This document shows, piece by piece, positions 15,066-25,889 of a stretch of 32,203 bases of DNA. A program made the translations under genes and the position numbers. This DNA is from an uncultured Anaerolineae bacterium. GTDB taxonomy: Bacteria > Chloroflexota > Anaerolineae > J036 > Brachytrichaceae. Under the pieces are notes generated by a model. That model did no database searches. It saw only the letters and a list, made by a program, of their open reading frames with translations, and was not told the origin of the DNA. Each line of letters starts with the position of its first letter. Position 1 is the stretch's first letter. Location of the stretch: assembly GCA_937959265.1 (NCBI GenBank), contig CALGMA010000027.1, positions 73,474-105,676 of the forward strand, given 5' to 3'.

Positions 15066-16053
15066 GCCGGCGAATATACAACAGCATGGCCAGCGGCATC
15101 CCGATCATGATCGCCATGCTGGCGAGAAAGAACAAGCCGCGACTCATCTCGAAGGTTAACTCGATACTGCCGCCGAAGAAATTCATGCCGAAGAAGCCGG
15201 TAATGAACGTCAGCGGCAGAAACATCAGCGACACGATGGTCAACGTCTTCATGATATCGTTGGTGCGATTGGCCGCCACCGATAGATAGGTGTCGAGCAC
15301 GCCACTCACCACATCGCGCAACGACTCGTTCAAGTCCACCAGGCGCACGAAGTGATCATATACGTCGCGAAAGTACACACGATCCCTTTCGTCTATGACT
15401 ACGAAATCGCCGCGCGAGAGCTTATTGAGCACTTCGCGTTGTGGGCTGAGCACGCGCCGCAAATCCAGCACGGCGCGCTTGAGCCTGAAGATGCGTTCGA
15501 CCAGGCGCGCATCCGTACGCTCGAATACTTCGTCCTGCAGCAGATCCACGGCTTCATCCATCGTATCCATCACCGGCAAGTAGTCGGTCGCAATGGCGTC
15601 ACACAGCTCATACAGCAAATAGTCCACACCGCGACGGGTATGGCGCGCATCGCGCTGGGTGACGCGCCATTGTTGTTCCAGAGCGCGGACTTCTTCCGTC
15701 CGATACGTCACCAGATAGTTCGGGCCGACGAAGATATCGAGCTCACGCGTCTCCAAATTCTCCTTGCTGTGCTCGAAATGAACGGTGTGCAGGACGATGT
15801 AGAGATACGATCCCCAATCGTCCACCTTAGGCACGTGGGTTTCGATCAAGGCATCCTCGATCGCCAGCGGATGAAACTCAAACACGTCATGCAGAATGTG
15901 CAGGGCTTCGGGACGTGACCCGTTTTCGTTCTCCGGGTCATAGACGTCTACCCATAACACATTGGATGGATCGGCGACCAGTTTTCGAATGTCCACGCTG
16001 CCGGGATACTCGGCGGGCAGGCTTTGACCATTACCGCATAATACGCGCACCAT
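15052..16053 (-). CDS. corA: CorA family magnesium/divalent cation transporter
   Basis: The 333-residue protein has the long acidic and helical cytoplasmic domain of CorA and two C-terminal transmembrane segments. The first ends in the ion-selectivity signature GMN (residues 289-291, in GFFGMNFFGG) and the second is followed by the basic tail RRRGWW. CorA forms a pentameric channel for Mg2+ (also Co2+, Ni2+). GATAAT at 16067-16062 is 8 bases before the ATG, suggesting a leaderless start; there is no Shine-Dalgarno sequence. The gene is divergent from the amaP-like gene. Confidence 0.92.
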   Translation of the reverse strand: MVRVLCGNGQSLPAEYPGSVDIRKLVADPSNVLWVDVYDPENENGSRPEALHILHDVFEFHPLAIEDALIETHVPKVDDWGSYLYIVLHTVHFEHSKENLETRELDIFVGPNYLVTYRTEEVRALEQQWRVTQRDARHTRRGVDYLLYELCDAIATDYLPVMDTMDEAVDLLQDEVFERTDARLVERIFRLKRAVLDLRRVLSPQREVLNKLSRGDFVVIDERDRVYFRDVYDHFVRLVDLNESLRDVVSGVLDTYLSVAANRTNDIMKTLTIVSLMFLPLTFITGFFGMNFFGGSIELTFEMSRGLFFLASMAIMIGMPLAMLLYIRRRGWW

Positions 16054-16061
16054 AGCGGCGA

Positions 16062-16067
16062 ATTATC
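16062..16067 (-). promoter_or_regulatory. -10 box candidate of corA (leaderless start)
   Basis: GATAAT on the minus strand ends 8 bases before the corA start codon. A TTGTAG (16092-16087) lies 19 bases further up. The same 57-base gap has TACAAT on the plus strand (16088-16093), a possible -10 box for the gene at 16111. Confidence 0.4.
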
Positions 16068-16110
16068 ATCCCGGCGAAAATAGATACTACAATGCACAAC
16101 GTCGCCTATC

Positions 16111-16848
16111 ATGTTCGCGGCGGCGCATGCGACTATGAACACGTTCAACCGCGTCTTTGTCATCGCCATGCTGGGCATGCTGCTCGTCCTCGGCGCATTC
16201 GCGCTGGTGACACCAGCTGGCTTCCTCGCCCTGATGCAGTCCATCGCCCATTGGTTTCGCGGCACAGTATTCGCCGCGTATTCGGACACCGGGCGCGTGC
16301 TCGTGCGCCTGATCCTGGCGATTATCTGGGTGGTGCTGATCGGTTTGCTGCTGTGGTGGGAATTGCGCCGACCCGGATCGCGCACCATCGAAATCGCTCG
16401 CTACACCGGCGGCAGCACCATCCGCATCAGCACCGAGGCCGTGCAAGAAAAGGTGAAGGAACAAGTGGACGCCATCGCCGGTGTGCTCGAATCCAGAGTG
16501 CGCGCCACCGGCCGCAACCGGGCCGTTGAACTGAGCCTGGACGTGTCCGTGACGAAAGAGGTGGACCTCGTCACCAAAGCCGAAGAGGTCGCCGCCGTCA
16601 CGCGACAGGTCGTGCAGGATCAGCTCGGGCTCAAGCTGGCCAGTAAGCCGCAGGTTGCCATCAAGGCCAAATCCGGCAGGCCCACCATCGCCAAACCATT
16701 GCCGATTCAAGAGCCTGCACCCGCACCGGCACCTCCTCCGACGCCGCTCCTGGCCGAGGAAGAAACACCCTATCTGCCGCCCGCGGCAACGGAGACGGAG
16801 TACACGCCGCCTACCAGCGACGATCCCGAACCACAGCGGATGGCCTGA
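16111..16848 (+). CDS. AmaP-like (Asp23/Gls24 anchor) membrane protein
   Basis: The 245-residue protein carries two transmembrane segments (about residues 14-34 and 62-82) followed by a cytoplasmic domain with alternating strand/helix pattern (RTIEIARYTGGSTIRISTEAVQEKVKEQ), then a Pro/Glu-rich tail. Topology and the second-segment junction (WWELRRPGSRTIEI) match AmaP, the protein that anchors Asp23/Gls24 envelope-stress proteins to the membrane. No Asp23 gene is nearby. The second Met (residue 9, 16135) is an equally plausible start. It precedes scpB by 21 bases. Confidence 0.6.
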   Translation: MFAAAHATMNTFNRVFVIAMLGMLLVLGAFALVTPAGFLALMQSIAHWFRGTVFAAYSDTGRVLVRLILAIIWVVLIGLLLWWELRRPGSRTIEIARYTGGSTIRISTEAVQEKVKEQVDAIAGVLESRVRATGRNRAVELSLDVSVTKEVDLVTKAEEVAAVTRQVVQDQLGLKLASKPQVAIKAKSGRPTIAKPLPIQEPAPAPAPPPTPLLAEEETPYLPPAATETEYTPPTSDDPEPQRMA

Positions 16849-16869
16849 GGCTGCGCCGCGCAACGAACG

Positions 16870-17541
16870 ATGGAAACCCACGAACCTATCGCCGTCGCCT
16901 CCCCGACTGTGAACGAGGCCGACGCCTCGGAGACACCAGTCCAGCTTTCGCTGGCTGCGCAGCTCGAAAGCCTGCTCTACGTGGCAAGCGAACCCGCGAC
17001 GCTCAACGCGCTCGCGGCGGCGCTTGACGCAACGCCCGGCGAGATCGAAGCCGCGCTCGAAGAACTCTCCGCGCAATATCAGGCGCGTGGCATCCGCCTG
17101 CAACGCCTGGGCAACCGCGTGCGGCTGACGACCGCGCCCGAGATGGCCGAACGCATCCAGAAATTTCTCGGCCTGGAAGAAGTGAATCGCTTATCGCAAG
17201 CAGCGCTGGAGACGCTCGCCATCATCGCTTACAACCAGCCGATCACCAAGCCGCAGTTGGAAACGATCCGCGGCGTGAACTGCGACGGCGTGATTAACAC
17301 GTTGCTCGCCCGCAACCTGGTGCAAGAGTTGGGCCGTGCCGACACCGTAGGCCATCCCATGCGCTATGGCGTGTCGTTCGACTTCCTCGGTTACTTCGGA
17401 CTGCGCGGTGTGCATGAGCTGCCGCCCGTCGAAAAGCTGGACGCCCTGCCGATCCCACACGTCGCGCAGGAAACAGCAGCCGTCTCTCCTACTCCTGACT
17501 CCCAACCCTCAGCACAGCAACCTCCGGACACTGACCTCTAA
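16870..17541 (+). CDS. scpB: segregation and condensation protein B
   Basis: This 223-residue ScpB is the winged-helix dimer partner of the SMC-ScpA condensin complex. The region 26-180 contains the two winged-helix domains with conserved LESLLYVASEPAT and LSQAALETLAIIAYNQPITKPQLETIRGVN, then the GRADTVGHPMRYG turn. The last 40 residues are a Pro/Ser/Gln-rich tail encoded by CT-rich DNA. No scpA is present in this window. The stop is 9 bases from rluB, and the scpB-rluB-cmk order is a frequently conserved gene cluster. Confidence 0.92.
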   Translation: METHEPIAVASPTVNEADASETPVQLSLAAQLESLLYVASEPATLNALAAALDATPGEIEAALEELSAQYQARGIRLQRLGNRVRLTTAPEMAERIQKFLGLEEVNRLSQAALETLAIIAYNQPITKPQLETIRGVNCDGVINTLLARNLVQELGRADTVGHPMRYGVSFDFLGYFGLRGVHELPPVEKLDALPIPHVAQETAAVSPTPDSQPSAQQPPDTDL

Positions 17542-17550
17542 CCTCTAACT

Positions 17551-18321
17551 ATGCGCCTGCAAAAGTTGCTCGCTCAGTCGGGCTTCGGCGCGCGGCGCAA
17601 GTGCGAAGCGCTGATCGTCGCCGGACGGGTGACGGTCAACAGCCAGGTCGCTCAACTCGGCGCAACCGTCTCACCCGGCGACGACGTGCGCGTGGACGGC
17701 CAACCCATCGCCCTGCCGGAGAAGAAGATCTACATCGCCCTGCACAAACCGGTCGGCTATGCTTCCGACCGCAGCAACCCACGCAACAAAACGGTCTTCG
17801 ACCTCGTCCGCGTCCCACAGCGGCTGTTTGCCGTAGGCCGGCTGGATAAGGACAGCAGCGGCCTGATCCTGCTCACCAATGACGGGGAATTCGCCTACCG
17901 ACTGACCCACCCGAAATTCGAGCATGAGAAGGAATATCACGTGCTGATAGCCGGTCGGCCGAGCGAAACGGCGCTGCAACGGTGGCGATCCGGCGTGCTG
18001 CTGCCGGGCGAGACTGCACCAACCGCGCCCGCTGACGTGCAGATGCTGCGCCCTCAACCACCCGTTCCCTCGGAGGCAACGGGCGACGTCTGGCTGCGCG
18101 TCGTCATGCACGAGGGGCGTAAGCGACAAATCCGTCGAATCGCCAGGCTGCTTGGCCATCCGGTGATCCGACTGATTCGCGTGCGCGTCGGATGCGTGAC
18201 ACTGGGTGATCTAAAATCGGGCGACTGGCGTAGGCTGACCGATGGTGAGGTGGCAGCGCTGGAGCGACGCAACACCGATGGCACATTCACTCAACCACCC
18301 GATTCGTACGATCGCGATTGA
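17551..18321 (+). CDS. rluB: ribosomal large subunit pseudouridine synthase (RluB/RsuA family)
   Basis: The 256-residue protein has an N-terminal S4 RNA-binding domain (residues 1-60) and a pseudouridine synthase domain with the catalytic aspartate Asp99 in GRLDKDSSGL and the family motif EGRKRQIRRIARLLGHPVIRLIRVRVG. RluB modifies the helix 80/90 region of 23S rRNA; RsuA-type 16S specificity cannot be excluded from sequence alone. Its end overlaps cmk by 44 bases. Confidence 0.88.
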   Translation: MRLQKLLAQSGFGARRKCEALIVAGRVTVNSQVAQLGATVSPGDDVRVDGQPIALPEKKIYIALHKPVGYASDRSNPRNKTVFDLVRVPQRLFAVGRLDKDSSGLILLTNDGEFAYRLTHPKFEHEKEYHVLIAGRPSETALQRWRSGVLLPGETAPTAPADVQMLRPQPPVPSEATGDVWLRVVMHEGRKRQIRRIARLLGHPVIRLIRVRVGCVTLGDLKSGDWRRLTDGEVAALERRNTDGTFTQPPDSYDRD

Positions 18322-19039
18322 TGGCCCGGCCGGCGCGGGCAAAAGCACCATCGGCCTCGGACTGGCCAGGCATTTGGGATTTCTGTATTTCGACACTGGT
18401 GTAATGTATCGTGCAGTGACGCTGGCGGCTTTGCAGCGAGGGATCGCGCCGGATGACGAAAACGCCGTGTCGCAGCTCGCCGAAAACGTGCTAATTGAGG
18501 TGTTGCCGCCGAGCGTGGACGACGGCCGGCAATACACCGTTCGCTTGGACGGCCAGGACGTGACCTGGGCCATCCGGCGCCCGGACGTGGACGCCGCCGT
18601 GTCCGTTGTGTCGGCCTTCCCACGCGTGCGCCAGGCGATGGTCGCCCAACAGCGGCGCGTCGCGCGCGACGGCAACGTTGTGATGGTCGGCCGCGACATC
18701 GGCACGGTTGTCATGCCGGACGCCGACCTGAAGATCTACCTGGATGCCAGCGTAGAGGCGCGCGCCTGGCGGCGCTATCGCGAGTTAGAAAGTCGCGGCG
18801 CGCCGAGCCGCTATGCCGATGTGTTGACCAGCATGAAGCAGCGCGACGAACTGGACACTTCGCGGGCGACCTCGCCGCTCCGCCCGGCGAAGGACGCCTT
18901 CGTCATCGATTGCACACACATGGACGCCGGCGAGACGCTCGCCCACGCGATCGCGCTCGTGGAAGCGCAGAACGCCATCCGCACAGGCACACAGGCGCAG
19001 TCTGCCGTCGCCACCGGCGCGCCCGAGAACGAACTATGA
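18278..19039 (+). CDS. cmk: cytidylate kinase
   Basis: The 253-residue CMP/dCMP kinase begins at the ATG at 18278, which gives the usual short lead before the P-loop GPAGAGKST. Other signatures are YFDTGVMYRAVT, GRDIGTVVMPDADLKIYLDAS and the LID region with RDELDTSRATSPLRPAKDA. It phosphorylates CMP and dCMP for nucleotide recycling. An upstream ATG in the same frame (18242) would add 12 residues deeper in rluB. Its stop overlaps the next gene in an ATGA junction, so translation is coupled. Confidence 0.93.
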   Translation: MAHSLNHPIRTIAIDGPAGAGKSTIGLGLARHLGFLYFDTGVMYRAVTLAALQRGIAPDDENAVSQLAENVLIEVLPPSVDDGRQYTVRLDGQDVTWAIRRPDVDAAVSVVSAFPRVRQAMVAQQRRVARDGNVVMVGRDIGTVVMPDADLKIYLDASVEARAWRRYRELESRGAPSRYADVLTSMKQRDELDTSRATSPLRPAKDAFVIDCTHMDAGETLAHAIALVEAQNAIRTGTQAQSAVATGAPENEL

Positions 19040-19740
19040 CGCAATCCACGACGCGCACGCCCGGCAAACAATCCACGTTCACCCGGCGCTGGAAGTGGAA
19101 CAAACGCGCGCCGCTGCGCGGCTTCTACAACGGCTGGCTGCGCGCGTGGTATGCGCTCGGCATGAAGCATCGCGTCATCCACCCAGAACACATGCCGAAG
19201 ACCAGCGGCGTGATCGTGATGATCAACCATATCAACTGGGCCGACCCATTCGTAGTGCTGGCAGCGCTGGGCCGGCCGATTACGCCGATGGCCAAGGTAG
19301 AAGCCTTCGAGGATTGGCGGGTGCGCTGGTTGGTGGAACCCTACGGCGCAATCCCAGTCCATCGCGGCGCGGTTGACCTGCAAGCGATCAAATCGGCGAC
19401 CGAAGTGCTGAGCGCGGGCGGCGCCGTGCTCATCTCGCCGGAGGGCACGCGCAGCAAAACCGGCGCATTGATCCACGCGCAAGAGGGCCTGGCCTTCCTG
19501 GCGGCACACACCAGCGCATGGGTCGTGCCAACCGGCATCGTCGGCACGCCGGAGATCCTGCCCGCGCTCAAAAAGCTGCGCCGAGCAGAGGTTACAATCA
19601 CCTTGGGCGAGCCGTTCAAGCTAAATTCCGGCAACAAGAAACTCTCGCGCGATCGGCTCCGGGAGTTGACCGACTACGCGATGCACCGACTGGCCGCGAT
19701 CTTGCCGGCGCACATGCGCGGCGTCTACGCCGATGTGTAA
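19036..19740 (+). CDS. 1-acyl-sn-glycerol-3-phosphate acyltransferase (PlsC type)
   Basis: The 234-residue protein carries the acyltransferase signature NHxxxxD as NHINWAD (His65, Asp70) and the substrate-binding motif SPEGTRSKTG. PlsC-type enzymes make phosphatidic acid by acylating the 2-position of lysophosphatidate. The start overlaps the cmk stop as ATGA (19036-19039). The same cmk-plsC pairing is common in Gram-positive and Chloroflexota genomes. The stop at 19740 precedes the DUF512 gene by 17 bases. Confidence 0.9.
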   Translation: MTQSTTRTPGKQSTFTRRWKWNKRAPLRGFYNGWLRAWYALGMKHRVIHPEHMPKTSGVIVMINHINWADPFVVLAALGRPITPMAKVEAFEDWRVRWLVEPYGAIPVHRGAVDLQAIKSATEVLSAGGAVLISPEGTRSKTGALIHAQEGLAFLAAHTSAWVVPTGIVGTPEILPALKKLRRAEVTITLGEPFKLNSGNKKLSRDRLRELTDYAMHRLAAILPAHMRGVYADV

Positions 19741-19757
19741 CGCACCGAACCTGCACG

Positions 19758-21158
19758 ATGGGCATCATCGAATCCGTCGAACCTGGAAGCCTGGCCGACT
19801 GCGCCGGGTTGCGCACCGGTGACGACCTGCTCGCCATCAACGGCCACCGGCTGCGCGATGTTATTGATGCACAGTTCTACAGTGCGGAGGATCACGTGAT
19901 CTTCCGCTTCATGCGCGCTGGCATGAAGCACGAGGTTGCCGCACGGCGGGCCTTCGGCCAGTCACTGGGTATCACCTTCCAGCATCCAACCTTCGACATT
20001 GACATCCGGCGTTGCAACAACCTGTGCCCGTTTTGCTTCGTGCTGCAGAACGCGCCGCGCATGCGCCGCACGCTCTACATCAAAGACGACGACTACCGCT
20101 ATTCTTTTCTGTTCGGCCACTTCGTCACGCTGACCAACCTGAGCGCCGAGGATTGGGAGCGTATTGCCGAACAACGGCTGACGCCGCTCTACGTGAGCGT
20201 GCACGCCACCGACTTGGAGACGCGGCGCAAGTGCCTGCGCAATCCAACTGCACCGGACATCGTGGCGCAACTGCACTGGCTGGCCGATCACGGCGTTGCC
20301 ACGCACACTCAAATCGTTGTCACGCCGGGGCTGAACGACGGCGAACACCTGGAAGAAAGTGTGCGCCAACTGGCGACGCTCTATCCGCACGTGATGTCGG
20401 TGAGCGTCGTGCCGGTCGGACTGACCCAACATCACAAATATGGCTATCGCCCGCACACGAAGGCAGAAGCAGCCAACGTGCTCAAACGCATCGAAGCCTG
20501 GCAGACCGAGTTTCGCCAAACGCTCGGCGTTCGCTTCGTGTATGCGACCGATGAATGGTATCTGGTCGCCGGCCGCAGCGTGCCACCCAAGCGTGCCTAC
20601 GACAGCCTCGCGCTCCAAGAAAACGGCCTGGGCATGGTGCGCGATTTTCTCGACGAATGGAAGCGGGTCCGGCGCACGGAATTAGCAGCATCCAGCCTCT
20701 CCCGACTTCCAATTTTCAACTCGCAATTCCGCGAAGCAACGCTGGTCACGGGCACTCTGTTCGCGCCGGTCCTGGAAAGAGCAGCGCGCGAGTTTACCCA
20801 AATCACCGGCATTCCGCTGCATGTCGTGCCGGCGAAGAACCAGCAGCTGGGCGAAACGATCACTGTCGCCGGTCTGCTATGCGGCGAGGACGTGATTCAC
20901 CAACTCACCGGTGCGGCAGGAGAGTTGATCATCTTACCGCGCATCATGTTCGATCATCCCAACGGCGTCGCGCTAGATGACGTGTCGCCTGCAGACATCG
21001 CTCAAGCTTTACATAAGTCTGTAGCGTTGGCCGATTGGATGGGTGACGTAGTGGACGCGTTTACGGGCAACAATAAACTTGTTTTCACGCCGCAAACAGA
21101 TGTGTCACAACTAGTGATCGTGCGGGAAGGCGGCTGGGCAGTCGAAAAGTACCTGTAG
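19758..21158 (+). CDS. DUF512 family protein: PDZ plus radical SAM
   Basis: The 466-residue protein starts MGIIESVEPGS with a PDZ-like module (residues 1-65) and then a radical SAM-type cluster motif CNNLCPFC (Cys86, Cys90, Cys93; CX3CX2C). The rest carries the conserved HATD, TPGLNDGEHLEES, VGLTQHHKYGYRPHTK, ATDEWY and C-terminal DUF512 stretches. The function of the family is not established; it often neighbours der/engA. Residues 317-325 (PIFNSQF region) are encoded by an AT-richer repeat-like tract (20707-20732) that looks inserted. Confidence 0.9.
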   Translation: MGIIESVEPGSLADCAGLRTGDDLLAINGHRLRDVIDAQFYSAEDHVIFRFMRAGMKHEVAARRAFGQSLGITFQHPTFDIDIRRCNNLCPFCFVLQNAPRMRRTLYIKDDDYRYSFLFGHFVTLTNLSAEDWERIAEQRLTPLYVSVHATDLETRRKCLRNPTAPDIVAQLHWLADHGVATHTQIVVTPGLNDGEHLEESVRQLATLYPHVMSVSVVPVGLTQHHKYGYRPHTKAEAANVLKRIEAWQTEFRQTLGVRFVYATDEWYLVAGRSVPPKRAYDSLALQENGLGMVRDFLDEWKRVRRTELAASSLSRLPIFNSQFREATLVTGTLFAPVLERAAREFTQITGIPLHVVPAKNQQLGETITVAGLLCGEDVIHQLTGAAGELIILPRIMFDHPNGVALDDVSPADIAQALHKSVALADWMGDVVDAFTGNNKLVFTPQTDVSQLVIVREGGWAVEKYL

Positions 21159-21220
21159 CCTTCGACGCAATGCTCTGACCAAATTACACAGCACAAGGAG
21201 TTACAACTGAGGTTCGTACT

Positions 21221-22762
21221 ATGCCAACCACCAGGAGTCGAAACATCACCCTCGCCCTCGCAACCGCGTTGATCATCAGCATCGGCAGCGCGCATGGTGC
21301 ACGCGCCCAGTCACAAGGCGTCGAACTGGTCGTGACGTCGCCTACGCTCAACGTCCGGAGCGCGCCTAGCACCGGTGACAGCATCATCGGACAACTCGCC
21401 TGTGGCCAGAAAGTGATTGCCGACGCCAAGACAGCCGACGGCGCCTGGTACCGTATCAACTTCAACGGGCGCACCGGTTTCGTCTTCGCACAGTTCGCCG
21501 TCCCCGGCGGCACCTGTGCGACGGCCAACGCTGCAGCTGCGCCGGCAGCAGCACCCGTGCAGACGACCGGCAGCAGCAACGTCACCGTGACCTCCGAAGC
21601 CTTGAATGTGCGCAGCGCACCAAGCCTGAACGGCGCGATCGTCGGCCGGCTGAAGCGCGGTGATGTCTTACAAGCGACCGCCAAAACCGCCGATGGCAAG
21701 TGGCTGGAGATCGTTTATAACAACAGTAAGGCCTACGTCTTCGCGCAATACACCTCGTTCGGTGGCGCAGCGCCTGTAGCCGGCGCAGCCACCCTGGCGC
21801 CTGCGTCTGCGCCGGCGCCGGCCGCGTCAAGTGGTAAGTGGGCATTCGAGCTGGGCGGCCACATGGGCAGCACCAACGTCTTTCCCCAAATGCGCGACGT
21901 CGGCATGACCTGGGTGAAGTTCCAGACGCAAGACACCGATATCCCCGGGCGCATCTCTGCTGCAAAAGCCAACGGCCTCAAGGTGTTGATCGGCGCCGTC
22001 GGCGAACGCGCGCGCGCCGCCGATCCCAACTACCACAAGGAATTCGCCGCTTATCTGGCCACATTGGTCCAACAAGGCGCGGACGGCATCGAGGTGTGGA
22101 ATGAACCGAACCTCGACCGCGAGTACGGCGGGCCTGGCAACGGGCAGGTCAACCCGGAGAACTATGCCAACATGCTGCGAGAAGCCTATATCGCGATCAA
22201 GGCGGCCAATCCCAACGCCCTTGTGATCGGCGCAGCGATGGCGCCCACAGGCTACTTCGGGGGCAACTGTACCAACGCCGGCTGCGATGACGCGCCCTTC
22301 CTGCAACGCCTGGCCGCGACCGGTGCAGCGCAGTGGATGGACTGCATCGGCGCGCACCACAACGGCACGATGGTCGGCCCGGACCAGACCAGCGGCGCAC
22401 CAGTCGCCAACGACCACCACCAATGGTATTTCTGGGGCACGCTCAACGTTACCTACAACGCCTTCGGCGGCAAGATCCCGGTATGCTGGACCGAGCTGGG
22501 CTACGTCACGCCAGAAGGCATCGGCCCCATCGTCGCGCCGAACTTTCAGTGGGGCAACAACATCACGCTAGCGCAACAGTCGCAATGGCTGGCGCGCGCT
22601 GCGCAGCTCTCGCGCGAGAGCGGCAAGGTGCGCTTGATGATCATCTGGAACATGGATCGCCGGCAATACGACGCCGAAGACCCTCAGGCCGGCTATTCGA
22701 TCTTCCGGCCGGATGGCTCATGTCCGGCGTGCGCTGCGCTGAAAGCGGTGATGGGACGCTAG
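21221..22762 (+). CDS. secreted SH3b-SH3b-glycoside hydrolase-like protein
   Basis: The 513-residue protein has a signal peptide cleaved near residue 29 (ARAQ), two bacterial SH3 domains (about residues 35-93 and 120-177, each with LNVRSAPS and YVF/FVFAQ), an Ala/Pro linker and a TIM-barrel glycosidase-like domain from about 205. The probable acid/base is Glu295 in VWNEPN and the nucleophile Glu425 in CWTELGY. SH3b domains commonly bind cell-wall peptides, which would tether the enzyme at the surface. A TGAGG lies about 9 bases before the ATG. A strong hairpin follows the stop. Confidence 0.78.
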   Translation: MPTTRSRNITLALATALIISIGSAHGARAQSQGVELVVTSPTLNVRSAPSTGDSIIGQLACGQKVIADAKTADGAWYRINFNGRTGFVFAQFAVPGGTCATANAAAAPAAAPVQTTGSSNVTVTSEALNVRSAPSLNGAIVGRLKRGDVLQATAKTADGKWLEIVYNNSKAYVFAQYTSFGGAAPVAGAATLAPASAPAPAASSGKWAFELGGHMGSTNVFPQMRDVGMTWVKFQTQDTDIPGRISAAKANGLKVLIGAVGERARAADPNYHKEFAAYLATLVQQGADGIEVWNEPNLDREYGGPGNGQVNPENYANMLREAYIAIKAANPNALVIGAAMAPTGYFGGNCTNAGCDDAPFLQRLAATGAAQWMDCIGAHHNGTMVGPDQTSGAPVANDHHQWYFWGTLNVTYNAFGGKIPVCWTELGYVTPEGIGPIVAPNFQWGNNITLAQQSQWLARAAQLSRESGKVRLMIIWNMDRRQYDAEDPQAGYSIFRPDGSCPACAALKAVMGR

Positions 22763-22798
22763 ACGAACAACGGAAAGGCCGTGTAGTTGTAAAGCAAA

Positions 22799-22836
22799 AA
22801 AGCGAGAGGCAGACGGCTGCTTCTCGCTTTATCTTG
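22799..22836 (+). terminator. terminator after the SH3b/hydrolase gene
   Basis: A 14-bp stem (22799-22812 with 22817-22830, one G-T pair, 4-base loop ACGG) runs from an A-rich to a T-rich flank, TTTATCTTG. It lies 36 bases after the stop and 40 bases before glmS, whose probable promoter begins just after it. Confidence 0.75.
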
Positions 22837-22862
22837 TACACACGCTCACCGGCGACTATCAT
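22834..22862 (+). promoter_or_regulatory. candidate glmS promoter giving a leaderless start
   Basis: TTGTAC (22834-22839), a 17-base spacer and TATCAT (22857-22862) place the transcription start at or next to the glmS ATG at 22870. There is no Shine-Dalgarno sequence in front of this ATG. Confidence 0.4.
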
Positions 22863-22869
22863 CAATACC

Positions 22870-24753
<1,884 letters not shown>

Positions 24754-24778
24754 GGAAGGCTGCTATGCTTGCAGCGTC

Positions 24779-25885
24779 ATGAGCGATCACATCAAGCTGT
24801 TCATTCCCGGTCCGGTCGAAGTGCGCAGAGAGATCCTCGATGCACAAACGCAATGGATGATCGGCCATCGCGGCGCGGCGTTTGAGGCGCTGCTCGCGCG
24901 CATTCAAGCCAAGTTGCGCCAGGTGTTCTTCACGCGCAGCCGTGTCTTCCTCAGTACTTCATCGGGCACGGGCCTGTGGGAGGCCGCAGCGCGCAACTGC
25001 GTGAGCGACGACCCAGATGCCGGCGTGCTGGCGACGGTGTGCGGCGCGTTTAGCGAACGCTGGGCCGATGTGTTCGAGCGCAACGGCAAAGCGACCATCT
25101 GGCTGCGCATCGAGGAAGGCAAGGCGATCAAGCCGGAGCTGGTGCGCGAGGCACTGCTGGCCCGCGCCGCCGACCCGAGCAAGAAGCCATTCGAAGCCAT
25201 CGCCATTGTGCACAACGAAACTAGTTGTGGCGTGATGAACCCACTGGCCGAGATTGTGGCCGTAGTTAAAGCGCTGTCCCCCGACACGCTGATCCTGGTG
25301 GACGCCGTCAGTTCGCTCGGTGGGGTGAAGATTGATTTCGACAGCCTGGGCCTAGACGTGCTGCTGACCTCGTCACAGAAGTGCTTCGGGCTGCCGCCCG
25401 GCCTGGCATTCGCCGCAGTGAGCGATCGCGCGCTGGCCAAGGCCAAGACGGTCAAGCATCGTGGCTACTACTTCGACTTCGTCGAGCTGGAGAAGTTCTT
25501 GCAGAAGAATCACACGCCTGCCACGCCGGCCATCTCGTTGATGTTTGCGCTCGACCGGCAACTGGACGACATGCTGGCCGAAGGGTTGGAGAACCGCTTC
25601 GCGCGGCACGCCCGGCTGGCGCAGCTCACCCGCACGTGGGCCGGCGCGCGGTTTGGCCTGTTTGCCGAGCGCGGCTACGAGTCGGACACGGTCACGTGCG
25701 TGACGAACACCCGCGGCATAGACGTGAGCGCGCTGAACAAATTCCTAGCCAATCGGGGAATGCACATCTCCGACGGCTACGGCAGCCTGAAGGGCAAGAC
25801 TTTTCGCATTGCGCACATGGCCGACACCACCGAGTCGGATATGCAAGCGCTCTTCGACGCGATTGACGCATTCTTGAACGCGTGA
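24779..25885 (+). CDS. class V aminotransferase, alanine-glyoxylate/serine-pyruvate type
   Basis: The 368-residue PLP enzyme of fold type I begins IKLFIPGPVEV, has the phosphate-binding SSGTG (61-65), Asp175 in LVDAVSSLGG and the Schiff-base lysine Lys201 in SSQKCFGLPPG. This arrangement matches the group that includes alanine-glyoxylate, serine-pyruvate and purine-degradation aminotransferases and the large subunit of some hydrogenases; substrate use cannot be decided from sequence. Conserved TPATPAISLMFAL and a C-terminal RIAHMADTTESD also fit. It is 25 bases after glmS, probably co-transcribed. Confidence 0.85.
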   Translation: MSDHIKLFIPGPVEVRREILDAQTQWMIGHRGAAFEALLARIQAKLRQVFFTRSRVFLSTSSGTGLWEAAARNCVSDDPDAGVLATVCGAFSERWADVFERNGKATIWLRIEEGKAIKPELVREALLARAADPSKKPFEAIAIVHNETSCGVMNPLAEIVAVVKALSPDTLILVDAVSSLGGVKIDFDSLGLDVLLTSSQKCFGLPPGLAFAAVSDRALAKAKTVKHRGYYFDFVELEKFLQKNHTPATPAISLMFALDRQLDDMLAEGLENRFARHARLAQLTRTWAGARFGLFAERGYESDTVTCVTNTRGIDVSALNKFLANRGMHISDGYGSLKGKTFRIAHMADTTESDMQALFDAIDAFLNA

Positions 25886-25889
25886 GATA

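Noticed and set aside
22763..22869. glmS ribozyme in front of glmS
   Set aside because: The region is only 107 bases, is occupied by a terminator hairpin, and shows none of the ribozyme's conserved pseudoknot sequences.
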